DNA of 64,000 bases. Source: Streptomyces griseomycini (lineage in GTDB: Bacteria; Actinomycetota; Actinomycetes; Streptomycetales; Streptomycetaceae). Every line of letters begins with the position of its first letter. Positions within the stretch are counted from its first letter, which is position 1. The stretch covers positions 1 through 64,000 of the forward strand of contig NZ_JACHJI010000013.1 of the NCBI RefSeq assembly GCF_014203535.1, written 5' to 3'. Of this stretch, positions 27,406 through 37,250 are shown one piece after another. Made by a program: the position numbers and the translations under genes. The notes under the pieces are model-generated. The model did not search any database. It was given only the letters and a program-made list of their open reading frames with translations, and was not told where the DNA came from.

Positions 27406-27978
27406 CCCCTCGGCCACAAAGCCGTGCTGCTGGAACCGGCCGCGAAAGTACAGCAGAGCATTCCTGCCCGCTCCCGCCTCCGCAGCCCCCGCGTCCACCG
27501 CCGACGCCCGACTCCAACTGACCACCGCGCCGACGAGGATCGTGTGGTCGCCGCCGTCGTACACCCGCCACTTCTCGCATTCGAAGCGCGCCAGCGCACC
27601 GTCGATCAGGGGTACCGAGGTGGTGGCGCCGGGGGACCACCCGACCGCGTCGAACTGCTGCAGGCCCGCGGGGCGGGAATGGTCGGCGAAGTGCCGGGCC
27701 TCGGCCTCCTGGGCGGCGCCGAGCACCGACACCCCGAAGTGACGCACGGGGTGGAGGGCCTGCTGCATGACAGCGTCGTTGTGGACGCAGACGAGCAGCA
27801 GCGGCGGGTTCAGGGACACCGAGGTGAAGGAGTTCGCGGTCATTCCGCGCGGGGAGGGCTCGCCCACCGTCACCACGGTGACCCCGGTGGCGAACTCCGC
27901 GAACGCGCGACGCAGCTCCTTCGCGTCCGTGTCGCGCCGCGCCGGCAGCGGGGGTGAGGTCTCGCGAAGGCCGGTCAT
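27394..27978 (-). CDS. Flavin reductase (FMN-binding, HpaC-like), enediyne-cassette partner
   Basis: 194 residues from the ATG at 27978, which overlaps the thioesterase stop (ATGA); the longer open frame is a shadow of the thioesterase gene. Family motifs: FAEFATGVTVVTV, GMTANSFTSVSLNPPLLLVCV and FGVSVLG. It supplies reduced flavin to a partner oxygenase, like SgcE6 in C-1027 biosynthesis, and may serve a flavin-dependent enzyme of the pathway. No obvious flavin-dependent monooxygenase lies in this window, so its partner must be elsewhere or be unrecognised. Confidence 0.85.
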   Translation of the reverse strand: MTGLRETSPPLPARRDTDAKELRRAFAEFATGVTVVTVGEPSPRGMTANSFTSVSLNPPLLLVCVHNDAVMQQALHPVRHFGVSVLGAAQEAEARHFADHSRPAGLQQFDAVGWSPGATTSVPLIDGALARFECEKWRVYDGGDHTILVGAVVSWSRASAVDAGAAEAGAGRNALLYFRGRFQQHGFVAEGPPR

Positions 27979-28433
27979 GTGCTCCACCCGGTCCGGGGCC
28001 GGGACGACGGAGCGTACGCCTCCAGCGCCCGGACCAGCGGTTCGGGTACGGGAGCCGGGACCGTGGCCGTGTTCGGGCCCCGCATGAAGGCGACGCGCTG
28101 TCTGCCCCGGGCGACCAGCCGCTCGGACCCTCCGGAGTCGAGTCGGACATAGTCGAAGGTGAACTCCAGCTGTGTCTGACGGAGTTCGGTCAGTCTCATC
28201 CTGATGGACAGCTCGTCGAACACGCTGATCTCGGCGAAGAACTCGCAGTCGACCTTCAAGGTGAACAGCTTGAGATCCGCGAGGATGTCGGCGAGCACCT
28301 CCGGGGCGTGGGTGCTCAGGAACATCTCGCGGCACCTCCCCTGCCAGCGAAGGTAGTTGACGTAGTAGACGTTGCCGACGAGGTTGGTCTCCTCGAAGCC
28401 GACGACATGCCGGTACTCGAAGTGGTCCGCCAC
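27975..28433 (-). CDS. Enediyne hotdog-fold thioesterase (CalE7/SgcE10/DynE7 family)
   Basis: 152 residues. The start is GTG at 28433, eight bases after AGGAAGGA; an upstream in-frame ATG at 28475 lacks such a site. Hotdog-fold signatures: YRHVVGFEETNLVGNVYYVNYLRWQGRCREMFL (in part) near the N-terminus and FFAEISVFDELSIRMRL mid-protein. The enzyme releases the polyene chain from PksE by hydrolysis or decarboxylation. It lies 76 bases after the synthase stop, the canonical position. Confidence 0.95.
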   Translation of the reverse strand: MADHFEYRHVVGFEETNLVGNVYYVNYLRWQGRCREMFLSTHAPEVLADILADLKLFTLKVDCEFFAEISVFDELSIRMRLTELRQTQLEFTFDYVRLDSGGSERLVARGRQRVAFMRGPNTATVPAPVPEPLVRALEAYAPSSRPRTGWST

Positions 28434-28509
28434 GAACCTGTCCTTCCTTCCTGAGCGGTGCGGTACCTGCGGCACGGGTGCGGCAGTGCTCGCGAGTGCG
28501 GGACGGCTG

Positions 28510-31500
28510 TCACGGGCCGGGCTCCGCGGCGACGAGGACCGCGACGGCCACCGGTTCCGGCACGCCCTTGACCCGGGTTGTCAGGGCCGCCACGCGAAGC
28601 CCGCCCGAGGCGAACACCGTCCAGCCCTCGACGGTGCGCGGTGTCAGCGAGAGGGGGGCGTGCGTGGTGAGGCCGGCCTTCTGCATGCACTCCAGGGCGG
28701 CCCACACGGCGGTCGCCGCGGTGTCGTAGCTGTCTCCCGTCTCCTTTGCGGCCATGGCCGCCAGCGGGGCGTGATCGCCGAGAAGCCCTTCCCACTCGGC
28801 CGTCGGCCGGGCCACGACCCGTTCGATGTCGCACCCCACGGCGGCGGCGTCGGCCACCGCGCACAGCGTCCACCCGGCCGTGTGGGAGGCGGACACCGCC
28901 ATGCCGCCGGGCAGCTCGGGTCGGCCGTCCGGCCGGTAGGTGACGACGGCGGGAGCACCCAGGGCACGGCTCGCGGCCCGCGCCGTCGGCGAACGGCGCA
29001 CCGCACCGTCCGCCGAAGCCCCGTCCGTCCCCCGTCCCCCGTCCGGCTCCACCGCGAAGGCCGCCCGCTGCCCGGTCAGTTCCTCCACGGTTCGCTCCAG
29101 GTGGGAGGCGAGCAGGGGCGCGGCCCACGGGCCGCTGCGCACCCCCCGGCGCACCGCCGTCAGGCGCAATCCTTCCCACCGTTCCACGACGCGTCCGTCG
29201 GGGGCGTAGGCGGCGATGTCGTACACGTACGTGTTGCCCTCGTGCTCCCGCTCGACCGCGCAGTAGCGGAGCTCCTTCGGTACGTCGGCGCCCGCGGCGA
29301 GCGGGTACAACCGGTCGACGCCCGACGGCAGCAGGGTGGCATCGGGCACGCACACCTGGTTGCCGTGCATCAGCGCGTCCCGCATCCCCGGATCGGCCAG
29401 CAGCAGCCCGCCCGGGAGGTAGGGAGCGAACCAGTCCGGCGCCTCGGCCACCGACAGGTCGGCGTCCACGTGCCGCGCCGAGACGCGGTGGAACCGGCCC
29501 AGCCGCCGGAAGCGGTCGCCCTGGAAGAGCACGTCGCCGTAGAGGTCCGTCGCCGGCTCCAGCGGTACGTCCCCGAGGCCCGGTCCGCTCGGCGTGGGCG
29601 GCCCTTCGGGTACCGGTGGGCCGGAGAACACCAACCGTGCCCGGAAGTGCTCGGCGACGAACCCGGACTCCTCCGCGTGGAGGACGACCTCCACCGTGTC
29701 CGCGTCCGTGACGGTGGCGGCGATCCGCACCCGGGCCGTGCCGTCGGGCGGCACCACGACGGGGCGCAGGAACCTCACGTCCTCCAGGACCGGGACGCCG
29801 CTCCACCCGGTGGCGGCGGCGGCCACCTGGCACATCGCCTCCATGCCGATCACGGCGGGGAGCAGCAGGTTGCCGTCGAGCAGGTGGTCGCCGAGGTACG
29901 GGTCGGTGCCCACGTTCAGCTCCGCCTCCGTGACCAGCTCGGCGCCGTGGTAGCGGACCAGCGGGGCGAGGGTGAACCGGTGCAGAGGCAGCGGGGGGCG
30001 CTCACGGCGCAGCGTGTCCGTCTCTCCCGTACGGCCGGTGACGACGGTGACCGGTGGGACGTCCGGATCGGAGATCAGCCGCAGCAGTACCCCCACGCCC
30101 TGGTCCGGGGAGATCGGCGTGATGCCCTGGCGGGCCAGGGACTCGACGACGGACAGCTTCTCGCCCATGCCGACACCGGACCACACGGACCACTCCACGC
30201 ACCGCACACGGCAGTGCGGCGACGCATCGGCCACCCGCTCGGCGAGGTCGGCGAGCCGTTCGTTGGCGGTGGCGTAGTGGGCCTCGCCGTGCAGTCCGGT
30301 ACGCCCGATCACGCTGCCGAAGCAGACCAGCAGTTTCAGGGCGCCGGGGTCGACCGCCGCGAGGACGGCCCGCAGCCCGTCGACCTTGGGCGCCAGGGTC
30401 CGCTCGAAGTCCTCCTCGGTCAGATCGGCGAGTGCGGCGGGTTCGTTGCGTCCGGCGCCGTGCAGCACCGCGGTGACGGGCCCCAGTTCGGCGGTCAGTT
30501 CTGCGACCGCTGCCCTCACCCGCTCCGGGTCGGTGACGTCTGCGCGGGCGTAGCCCACCCGGACGCCCCGGTCGGCCATGCGCCGCAGATTCGCCGCGAG
30601 GACCTCGTCGTGGGCCGGGTCGGAGCGGCCCACGACCGCCACGGCGACCCCGGTCCGGGCGGCCACGGCGAGCGCGCACTCCGCGGTGATGCCCTTGCCG
30701 CCCCCGGTCACCAGGAGGACGTCGGTGGAGTCCAGGACCTCGTCGGTGCGCTCGCCGCGTACCGGCAGCACCCGCAGCACGGGCACCCGGCGGGTCCCGG
30801 CGGCGTCGTAGCGCGCCTCCGTGAACCGCGTGGTCGCCGCCACCTCGGCGACGATCCTGTCCACGACGCCCTCGGCCGCCGGGGTGTCCACGACCGTGGT
30901 CCGCAGGTGCGGTGCCTCCAGGTGGAGGGACTTGGCGAGACCGGCCGCGCCGAGGCCCTCCTGGACCAGCACGAACCGCTGCCCGGCCTCGCCCGTGAGG
31001 GCCCGGCGCGCACCGTCGAGCACCAGCGCCAGCCGGTCGCGGGCGCACCGCGGCGGCAGGCACACCAGGACGCCGGGCCCCACTCGTGCGCCGCGCAGTG
31101 CGCTCCGCAGCTCCTCGGCGTACGGGTGCTCCTCCGCGGCGAACAACTCCCATTCGCCGTCGGACGCTTCGGCCCGCATCGCTGGGACCGGCTCCTCGTC
31201 CAGGTCCACGGTGAAGGCTCGCACCCAGGAGGCGGCACCCAGCACGGCCGGGGGCGCCCCGGCACTGCCCCCGGAGCCGGTGGCGGCCAGCAAGTCCAGG
31301 GCCTCGCCGAGTTCGGCAAGGGTGGCGGTGGCGAAGTTGGCCGGGGCGTGTGCGGTGGCGAGTCCGAGACGGGTGGCCGCCTGGTTGACGATCTGCCCCA
31401 CGGTGATGGAGCTCATGTGCAGGTCGTCCAGGAGGCTGCTGTCGTCCCGTACCAGCTCCGCGGGGAGTTCGGTCCGCTCGGCCACCAGGGCGCGCAGCAC

Positions 31501-34365
31501 TTCGACGGCCGACTGCCCCTGGCCGTCCACCGGTTCGCCGGCGCCGGCCGCCCCTCCGTCGCCGGACGCGTGCCTCCTCCCGCCGGGCGAGGGGGCTCCG
31601 TCCGCTTCCCGCACCCCTGTGGGCGGCACGGCCGCCGGCCCGTCGGGCACGACGCTCTCGCACGGGCTCGCCAGGAAGTCGAACTCGGCGTCGAGGTCCA
31701 GGGGCCGGGTGAGCCGGTCCGTGAACAGCCGCTCGTGCATCAGCGGGGCTCCGATCACGTACGCGGCCCCGGCGACCCGGAGCAGACCGCGCAAGGACCG
31801 CTCGTCCGTGTCCAGCGCAACGGACGGTACGCCGGTCGCACCGGTGGCCAGGGAGCTGAGCACCTGCCCCGGCCCCACCTCGACGAACAGGTCGGCGCCC
31901 CGGGCCGCCTCCTGGACCGCCCGGGTGAAGAGCACAGGCTCGGTGATCTGCCGGTGCAGCAGCTTGCGGAGGTCGGTGTCCTCGGCCAGTTCCTGCCCGG
32001 TCACGGTCGACAGCACCCGGCGCCGCACCGGCCCGAACCGCGTGTCGTCCAGCCAGCCCCCGAACACGTCGGCGGCCGGTGCGACCAGCGGGGAGTGGAA
32101 GGCGTGGGACACCGCAAGCGGCGTGCAGGCGACCCCCTCCCGGGCGGCCCGCTCGACGACGGCGGACACGGAGTCGGCCGGACCGGCGACGACCGTCCGC
32201 TCGGGCCCGTTGTACCCGGCGATGACCACGTCGAGGCCGCCGGTCAGCGCCCGTACCCGCTCGGGGTCCGTCGACAGGGACGCCATGGCGCCCGGCTCGC
32301 TGTGCGCGGCCATGGCCTCGCCGCGCACCCGGGCCGCCTGCGACAACAGCGCCTCGTCCAGGGCTCCCGCCCAGTGCAGGGCGACGAGTTCGCCCAGGCT
32401 GTGCCCGACCGACACCTCGGCCTCCACGCCGAGCCAGTCGAGCACGCGCAGTCCAGCGGTGGCGGCGGTGACGATACGCGGCTGCGCCACATCGGTCGCG
32501 ATCGGGTCGCCGGCATCGGGCAGCCCTGCCCGTTCGTACACCTCGGCGGCCTGGGCGAAGCGCCGGCGGAGCGCGCCGCCGTCGGTGCCCCGGCCGGAAC
32601 CCTGGCCGGGGAAGAGGAAGCCGATACGCGCAGCCCCGCCTCCCGCGCACCCGATGAAGGCCCGGTCGTCGACGGTGACCAGCGGGCCGGGGGCCTGATC
32701 CAGCGCGTCGGTCAACTGCCGCAGCCGGCGCTCGGCGTCCTCCGGCGAGGTCACCACCGCGGCCGCGCGCCACGGCAGTTCCCGCAGGTCGCGCTGGAGG
32801 GTGTGGGCCAGGTCGGCGAGTTGCGCGTAGGACAGCCGGGGCACGAGATCGGCCACCCTGGTCAGGCGCTCGTGCAGCTCGGTCCGTGATGCCCCGTCCA
32901 GGAGGAGCAGCTCGCAGTCCTGGAGGGAACCGGCGAGCGCGATGTGGTGCCGACTGGGCGCCCGGTGGCGCGGCGGCGCCTCCTTCTCGAGGACGACATG
33001 GGTGTTGATGCCGCCGAAGCCCATCGCGGTGACCCCGGCGCGCAGCGGCATGTCCCGGGGCCACGGCTCGGCGGTGCGCAGCGCGCGCAGACCCGCTCCC
33101 GCTCCGGTGAGCAGCTCGTGCGGCTCATGGCAGCCGATGGTGGGTGGCAGCAGCCCCGCGTCCACCGCCATCACGGCCTTGATCAGTCCGGCCACCCCGG
33201 CGGCGGCCTTGGTGTGGCCGATCATCGCCTTGGCGGAGCCGATGGCGGCGGCCGGTGCGTGGGGGTCGGCCTCCGCGCGGGCGGCGGTGAGGGCGCCGAG
33301 TTCGTTGGCGTCGCCCACCGGAGTGCCGGTGCCGTGCCCCTCGAAGAACGGCACCGTGTCGATCCCGAACCCGGCCCGTTCGTAGGCGCGTGCCAGGGCC
33401 AGCCGGTAGCCGCCCGACTCGGGGCGGGTGATGCTCCCCTGCCCGTCCGAGGAGACACCCCATCCCGCGATCGTCGCGTAACGGCGCAGACCCGCCGCGC
33501 GGGCGTCCTCCTCACGCATCAGCACGACCATGCCGCAGCCCTCGCCGGGCCAGAACCCGTTGGAGCCGCGGTCGTACACACGCATCTCCGACCGGGCGAG
33601 GGCGCCGGTCTTGGCGAAGCCGACGATCTCGAACGGGTCGATGGACAGGTCGACGCCCCCGGCGACGGCGACATCGAGATCTCCGCTCAGCAGGGAACCG
33701 GCGGCCGTGGTGACCGAGAGCAGCGAGGAGGAGCAGGCGCCGTCGACGCTGTACCCGCCGCCGCCCAGTCCGAAGTGGTTGCAGATCCGCCCCGCGATGG
33801 TGTTCGACAGGGCCCCCGCCAGCGAGTCCTCGTCGATCGGGGGGAACGGCTGCTTGTAGGTCTTCTCGACACCGTCGAGGAACACGGCGAGCCGGTCGTC
33901 GTCCCAGCCCTGCCCCCGCAGCGCCTCCGCGAGCACGCGGCGTACGTACGGCCAGCGCAGCCGCATGCCGCCCGCCCGGGTGAATTCCCCGGTGAGGGTG
34001 TTGCCGACGACGACACCGGTCCGGGCGTGCGGCAGCCCGCCGCCCTCCGGGAATCCGGCGTCGGCGAGCGCGCGGCCGGCGGTCTCCAGGGCGAGCCAGT
34101 GCGTGAGGTCGGTGGAGCGGTAGGTGCTGCCGGTGACCCGGTGCGCGACGCGGTCGAAGGCGTAGCCCTCCAGGACGGCGGCCGTACGCGCGTAGAACCG
34201 GTCGGGGGCGGCCGGGTCGGGGTCCCAGTAGTCGTCCAGGCGCATCCGTACGTCCGGGATGCGGCGGAAGGCCCGCCGGCCCGCCACCGCGTTCTCCCAC
34301 AGTTCCCGGGGGGACGCGGCGTCGGGGAACCGGCAGGCCATGCCGACGATCGCTACGCGAGTCAT
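28510..34365 (-). CDS. pksE: Enediyne polyketide synthase PksE (KS-AT-ACP-KR-DH-PPTase)
   Basis: 1951 residues from the ATG at 34365, the length typical of enediyne synthases; the longer frame only adds the shadow of unbU. Domains with approximate residues: KS (1-470; Cys in DGACSSSLLSV near 210, GHGTGTPVGD, GHTKAAAGVAGLIK), malonyl-type AT (GHSLGELVAL near 655; AFHSP), ACP (DDLHMSSITVGQIVNQA near 984), KR (TGGGKGITAE near 1223; Ser in FGSV, Tyr in HYATANE), DH (YLGDHLLDG near 1492; LLPAVIGMEAM) and a C-terminal phosphopantetheinyl transferase (VGCDIERV near 1843; WAALECMQKAG). It iteratively builds the polyene precursor of the warhead and activates its own ACP. Its start overlaps the unbU stop (ATGA). 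All key residues are present. Confidence 0.97.
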   Translation of the reverse strand: MTRVAIVGMACRFPDAASPRELWENAVAGRRAFRRIPDVRMRLDDYWDPDPAAPDRFYARTAAVLEGYAFDRVAHRVTGSTYRSTDLTHWLALETAGRALADAGFPEGGGLPHARTGVVVGNTLTGEFTRAGGMRLRWPYVRRVLAEALRGQGWDDDRLAVFLDGVEKTYKQPFPPIDEDSLAGALSNTIAGRICNHFGLGGGGYSVDGACSSSLLSVTTAAGSLLSGDLDVAVAGGVDLSIDPFEIVGFAKTGALARSEMRVYDRGSNGFWPGEGCGMVVLMREEDARAAGLRRYATIAGWGVSSDGQGSITRPESGGYRLALARAYERAGFGIDTVPFFEGHGTGTPVGDANELGALTAARAEADPHAPAAAIGSAKAMIGHTKAAAGVAGLIKAVMAVDAGLLPPTIGCHEPHELLTGAGAGLRALRTAEPWPRDMPLRAGVTAMGFGGINTHVVLEKEAPPRHRAPSRHHIALAGSLQDCELLLLDGASRTELHERLTRVADLVPRLSYAQLADLAHTLQRDLRELPWRAAAVVTSPEDAERRLRQLTDALDQAPGPLVTVDDRAFIGCAGGGAARIGFLFPGQGSGRGTDGGALRRRFAQAAEVYERAGLPDAGDPIATDVAQPRIVTAATAGLRVLDWLGVEAEVSVGHSLGELVALHWAGALDEALLSQAARVRGEAMAAHSEPGAMASLSTDPERVRALTGGLDVVIAGYNGPERTVVAGPADSVSAVVERAAREGVACTPLAVSHAFHSPLVAPAADVFGGWLDDTRFGPVRRRVLSTVTGQELAEDTDLRKLLHRQITEPVLFTRAVQEAARGADLFVEVGPGQVLSSLATGATGVPSVALDTDERSLRGLLRVAGAAYVIGAPLMHERLFTDRLTRPLDLDAEFDFLASPCESVVPDGPAAVPPTGVREADGAPSPGGRRHASGDGGAAGAGEPVDGQGQSAVEVLRALVAERTELPAELVRDDSSLLDDLHMSSITVGQIVNQAATRLGLATAHAPANFATATLAELGEALDLLAATGSGGSAGAPPAVLGAASWVRAFTVDLDEEPVPAMRAEASDGEWELFAAEEHPYAEELRSALRGARVGPGVLVCLPPRCARDRLALVLDGARRALTGEAGQRFVLVQEGLGAAGLAKSLHLEAPHLRTTVVDTPAAEGVVDRIVAEVAATTRFTEARYDAAGTRRVPVLRVLPVRGERTDEVLDSTDVLLVTGGGKGITAECALAVAARTGVAVAVVGRSDPAHDEVLAANLRRMADRGVRVGYARADVTDPERVRAAVAELTAELGPVTAVLHGAGRNEPAALADLTEEDFERTLAPKVDGLRAVLAAVDPGALKLLVCFGSVIGRTGLHGEAHYATANERLADLAERVADASPHCRVRCVEWSVWSGVGMGEKLSVVESLARQGITPISPDQGVGVLLRLISDPDVPPVTVVTGRTGETDTLRRERPPLPLHRFTLAPLVRYHGAELVTEAELNVGTDPYLGDHLLDGNLLLPAVIGMEAMCQVAAAATGWSGVPVLEDVRFLRPVVVPPDGTARVRIAATVTDADTVEVVLHAEESGFVAEHFRARLVFSGPPVPEGPPTPSGPGLGDVPLEPATDLYGDVLFQGDRFRRLGRFHRVSARHVDADLSVAEAPDWFAPYLPGGLLLADPGMRDALMHGNQVCVPDATLLPSGVDRLYPLAAGADVPKELRYCAVEREHEGNTYVYDIAAYAPDGRVVERWEGLRLTAVRRGVRSGPWAAPLLASHLERTVEELTGQRAAFAVEPDGGRGTDGASADGAVRRSPTARAASRALGAPAVVTYRPDGRPELPGGMAVSASHTAGWTLCAVADAAAVGCDIERVVARPTAEWEGLLGDHAPLAAMAAKETGDSYDTAATAVWAALECMQKAGLTTHAPLSLTPRTVEGWTVFASGGLRVAALTTRVKGVPEPVAVAVLVAAEPGP

Positions 34366-35333
34366 GCCGCCACCGGTTCCTTCCCGGTGCCCGAGGAGAC
34401 GTCCCGGGTCTTGACGGCCGGCGCCGACGCCGGCTCCGTCCTGACCGGCTCGGTGCGCAGGTGCACCAGCCAGAGGTAGCCGCCGCGCACGAGGCAGACC
34501 ACGGCCGTGGCGAAGAACAGCCCGTACGCGATGCCCAGCCCGGTCATGATCCCGTACGTCACGGCGACGCCGCCGCCGAAGGCGACCTGCGCGACGGGCC
34601 GCGAGGGTGTGGTGCCGGGGTCCGTGACCATGTAGTTGGTGAACAGGACGAAGGCCACCCCTGTCATCATCCCCAGGGCGGGCGGAATCGCGGTGTCGAA
34701 GAGGAGCCCCCGCAGCACGGCCTGGAGGACGAAGGCGACCAGCCATCCGCCGATCAGCCACATGCGTCCGGTGAGCTTTGCGTTGAGCAGGGTCCCCAGG
34801 ACGACGATCACCGCGGGGATGATCCAGTCGACCACCCCGCCGGTGTACTCGGTGAACTGGTAGGGAGGCGCGATGCTGGCCCAGGGGAACAGCAGCAGCA
34901 CCACCGCGATGCCGAAGTTCGACGGGTTCATGAAGTGCCGGGGCTTGCCCCGCACCGGCGCGCGCAGGACCCACTTGGCGGAGACCGCGATGACGACCCC
35001 GAGGACCATCACCCACAGCCGGTCGTTCACGTAGAGCAGCATGTTGACGGCGAGCGCGGTGATGTGGCTGGGGTACAGGAACTCCAGGACGCCCTTCGCC
35101 CCGCCCCCGGCGAAGCGCGGCCGGCGCTCCTCGACCCAGGCCCCGATGAACTCCAGGACCGTTTCGACGGAGTAGCCGACGGCGACCGCGATGAAGGGCC
35201 ACAGCCAGGGTTGTTCGAAACCGAGCACGGTGTACCCGGCTATGTTGAGCACGGTGATCGAGATGGCGAACCGACGCAGCGCGGTGACGATCTTCGGGTC
35301 GTGCCGTGGGGGTGTGGTGGGTGCCTCGGTCAT
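34362..35333 (-). CDS. unbU: Enediyne biosynthesis membrane protein UnbU (E5 family)
   Basis: 323 residues from the ATG at 35333, behind AAGGAG; the upstream part of the frame is a shadow of unbV. At least eight hydrophobic segments. Family blocks include ITVLNIAGYTVLGFEQPW, KGVLEFLYPSHITALAVNML, HFMNPSNFGIAVVLLL and VLFTNYMVTDPGTTPSRP. UnbU resembles the RnfD/NqrB membrane subunits, where a similar threonine binds flavin. It is part of the five-gene set conserved in enediyne clusters, but its biochemical role is not settled. It begins five bases after the unbV stop. Confidence 0.95.
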   Translation of the reverse strand: MTEAPTTPPRHDPKIVTALRRFAISITVLNIAGYTVLGFEQPWLWPFIAVAVGYSVETVLEFIGAWVEERRPRFAGGGAKGVLEFLYPSHITALAVNMLLYVNDRLWVMVLGVVIAVSAKWVLRAPVRGKPRHFMNPSNFGIAVVLLLFPWASIAPPYQFTEYTGGVVDWIIPAVIVVLGTLLNAKLTGRMWLIGGWLVAFVLQAVLRGLLFDTAIPPALGMMTGVAFVLFTNYMVTDPGTTPSRPVAQVAFGGGVAVTYGIMTGLGIAYGLFFATAVVCLVRGGYLWLVHLRTEPVRTEPASAPAVKTRDVSSGTGKEPVAA

Positions 35334-35338
35334 GTCGG

Positions 35339-37246
35339 TCACTTCTCCTTGACGTCGGACGCGAGCTGGAGGTCGTGCCAGCCGGGGGCGAGCCTCAGGT
35401 CTTTCTCGTGGACCGCGCCGGAGCGGTCGCGCCACTTCAGCCGCACCCGCAGGGGTGCGTCGCCCTGCTCGCCGAGACCGATGTGCACGTCGTGGCTGCG
35501 CTTGCCGGAGTGGCCGCCGCCGCCATCGACCCGGCTGACTCTCCGGGTGCCGTCGGGCAGGGTCACGGACACCTGGGCGTCGACGACCGGTGATCCGGTG
35601 GGGTGGGTCAGCTTCAGGCCCAGGAAGTCGCCGGCTGCCGGGCTCTCGTTCAGGTAGAAGCCGGGCTCGCCCCACTGCCGTGCCACCGCCAGATCGAGCC
35701 TGCCGTCGCCGTTGGAGTCCCCGACGGCCATGCCGCGAGTGGGGACGGGCACGGCCAGGCCGAGCCTGTCCGACAGGTTCGCGTAGTCGCCGTCCGGTGT
35801 CCTGGCGAAGAACCGCATGGTCTGGGAGCCGGCCAGGTCGTCGCCCTTCCTGACGTGGGGCCACCAGCCGGGGTGGGCGACCAGGCCGTCGTTGGCGGTG
35901 GCCAGTTCCTGAAGCTGGGCCCAGCGGTTGTTCCGGCCCTTGACGAAGCCGGTGGCCTGGGTGATCTCCAGCTGGCTGTCGTTGTCGAAGTCGCCCATCT
36001 TCACGTCCCAGCCCCAGCCCGACCAGGCGAGGTTGAGGCCGCCGCTGCGGTCCACGTACGGCGCCTCGCCCCGGCTCATCCGGGCGCGCACGTCGTCCGT
36101 GCCGTCGGCGGTGCTCATGAACGCGAAGTTGCTCTCCTGGAGACCGAAGGAGGTGGTGATGTTGGAGACGAACATGTCGTGCAGCCCGTCCTGGTTCAGG
36201 TCCCCGAAGTCGATGCCCATCCCCTTGAAGGAACTCGCGCCTATGCGCTTGGACTTGGGAACCATCGGGTGGTGCGCGCCCTTCACCTCGCCGAACTTGA
36301 TGCTGCCGGGCTCCGACCTGTTGTGCAGCAGTCGCGAGGTGCCGAAGTCGTGGGCGACGTAGAGCTCGGGCAGGTGGTCGCCGTCCAGGTCGGTGGCGGC
36401 GGCGCCGAGCGTCCAGCCGACGCGCATGTCCCGGGGCATGACGTCCTCGGCCTGGACGAAGCCGTCCTCGGTCCAGCGCAGGATGTGGTCCTCGCCGCCG
36501 TTGAGGGCGTTGGAGAGCGAGTCGTTCATGACCACGCCGCCCCGCACGGAGGGGTCGAGGACAGGGCTGTCGGGGAAGTAGTTGCCGATGAAGACGTCTT
36601 CGTGGCCGTCTCCGTCGAAGTCGGCGATCGTCACCGCGTTGCTGTGCCACCGGGGCCCCGTGTAGCGTGCCCTGCCCACATCGGCGACCAGCTCGACGGG
36701 TTCGAAGGCGTCGGCGGTCATGCCGTCCCCACCGGACCGGGCCTGGAAGATGATCGGGGTGCGGCCCCAGTAGTAGACGAGCAGGTCGCTGTTCCCGTCC
36801 TCGTTGAAGTCACCGGCTGCGCAGCCCATCGGGGCCATCACGTCGTCCATGGGGAGCGGGGCGGGATCGAGGACGAACGGCGCGTAACGGTCGCCGCGTT
36901 CGTCGGGCGCGGGCGTCACGACGACCTCGTCGATCCGGGGATCGGTGACGCAGAGGTCGTTCGAGAAGCCGTCGCCGTCGACATCGTTCATCGCGATGCC
37001 GGCGCCCACCGAGGAGATCCACGCCTCGATGTGCCGGTAGGACTTGTTGACCTTGCGGATCTCCTGCTGGTCGTAGCCGGCGGGCATGGCGATGGTCTTC
37101 GGGGTGAACGCGAAGGCGCTCGCCCGCTCGTCGGTCTGCGCGTTGGACGGCGTCGCGGGACGCACCACGATGTAGGTCACCACCATGAGGAGGACGGCGA
37201 CGATTCCTGGGAGCTTCAGGTGGAGACGGGATCGCACGGTGGTCAC
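35339..37246 (-). CDS. unbV: Enediyne biosynthesis protein UnbV (E4; FG-GAP repeats with ASPIC/UnbV domain)
   Basis: 635 residues. A GTG start at 37246 lies four bases after the unbL stop. One N-terminal membrane helix (about 12-29) would anchor or export it. At least six FG-GAP/VCBS calcium-loop repeats follow (GDFNEDGNSDLLV, ADFDGDGHEDVFI, TDLDGDHLPELYV, GDLNQDGLHDMFV, GDFDNDSQLEI, GDSNGDGRLDLAV), predicting a beta-propeller, then a C-terminal ASPIC/UnbV domain (about 520-630). It belongs to the conserved warhead set; its exact role is unknown. A cell-surface propeller suggests handling of the product outside the membrane. Confidence 0.95.
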   Translation of the reverse strand: MTTVRSRLHLKLPGIVAVLLMVVTYIVVRPATPSNAQTDERASAFAFTPKTIAMPAGYDQQEIRKVNKSYRHIEAWISSVGAGIAMNDVDGDGFSNDLCVTDPRIDEVVVTPAPDERGDRYAPFVLDPAPLPMDDVMAPMGCAAGDFNEDGNSDLLVYYWGRTPIIFQARSGGDGMTADAFEPVELVADVGRARYTGPRWHSNAVTIADFDGDGHEDVFIGNYFPDSPVLDPSVRGGVVMNDSLSNALNGGEDHILRWTEDGFVQAEDVMPRDMRVGWTLGAAATDLDGDHLPELYVAHDFGTSRLLHNRSEPGSIKFGEVKGAHHPMVPKSKRIGASSFKGMGIDFGDLNQDGLHDMFVSNITTSFGLQESNFAFMSTADGTDDVRARMSRGEAPYVDRSGGLNLAWSGWGWDVKMGDFDNDSQLEITQATGFVKGRNNRWAQLQELATANDGLVAHPGWWPHVRKGDDLAGSQTMRFFARTPDGDYANLSDRLGLAVPVPTRGMAVGDSNGDGRLDLAVARQWGEPGFYLNESPAAGDFLGLKLTHPTGSPVVDAQVSVTLPDGTRRVSRVDGGGGHSGKRSHDVHIGLGEQGDAPLRVRLKWRDRSGAVHEKDLRLAPGWHDLQLASDVKEK

Positions 37247-37250
37247 GTGG

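Noticed and set aside
28372..32889. A 1505-codon plus-strand open frame opposite pksE
   Set aside because: It is the antisense shadow of a high-GC gene; its translation has no domain, while the minus strand encodes a full enediyne synthase.
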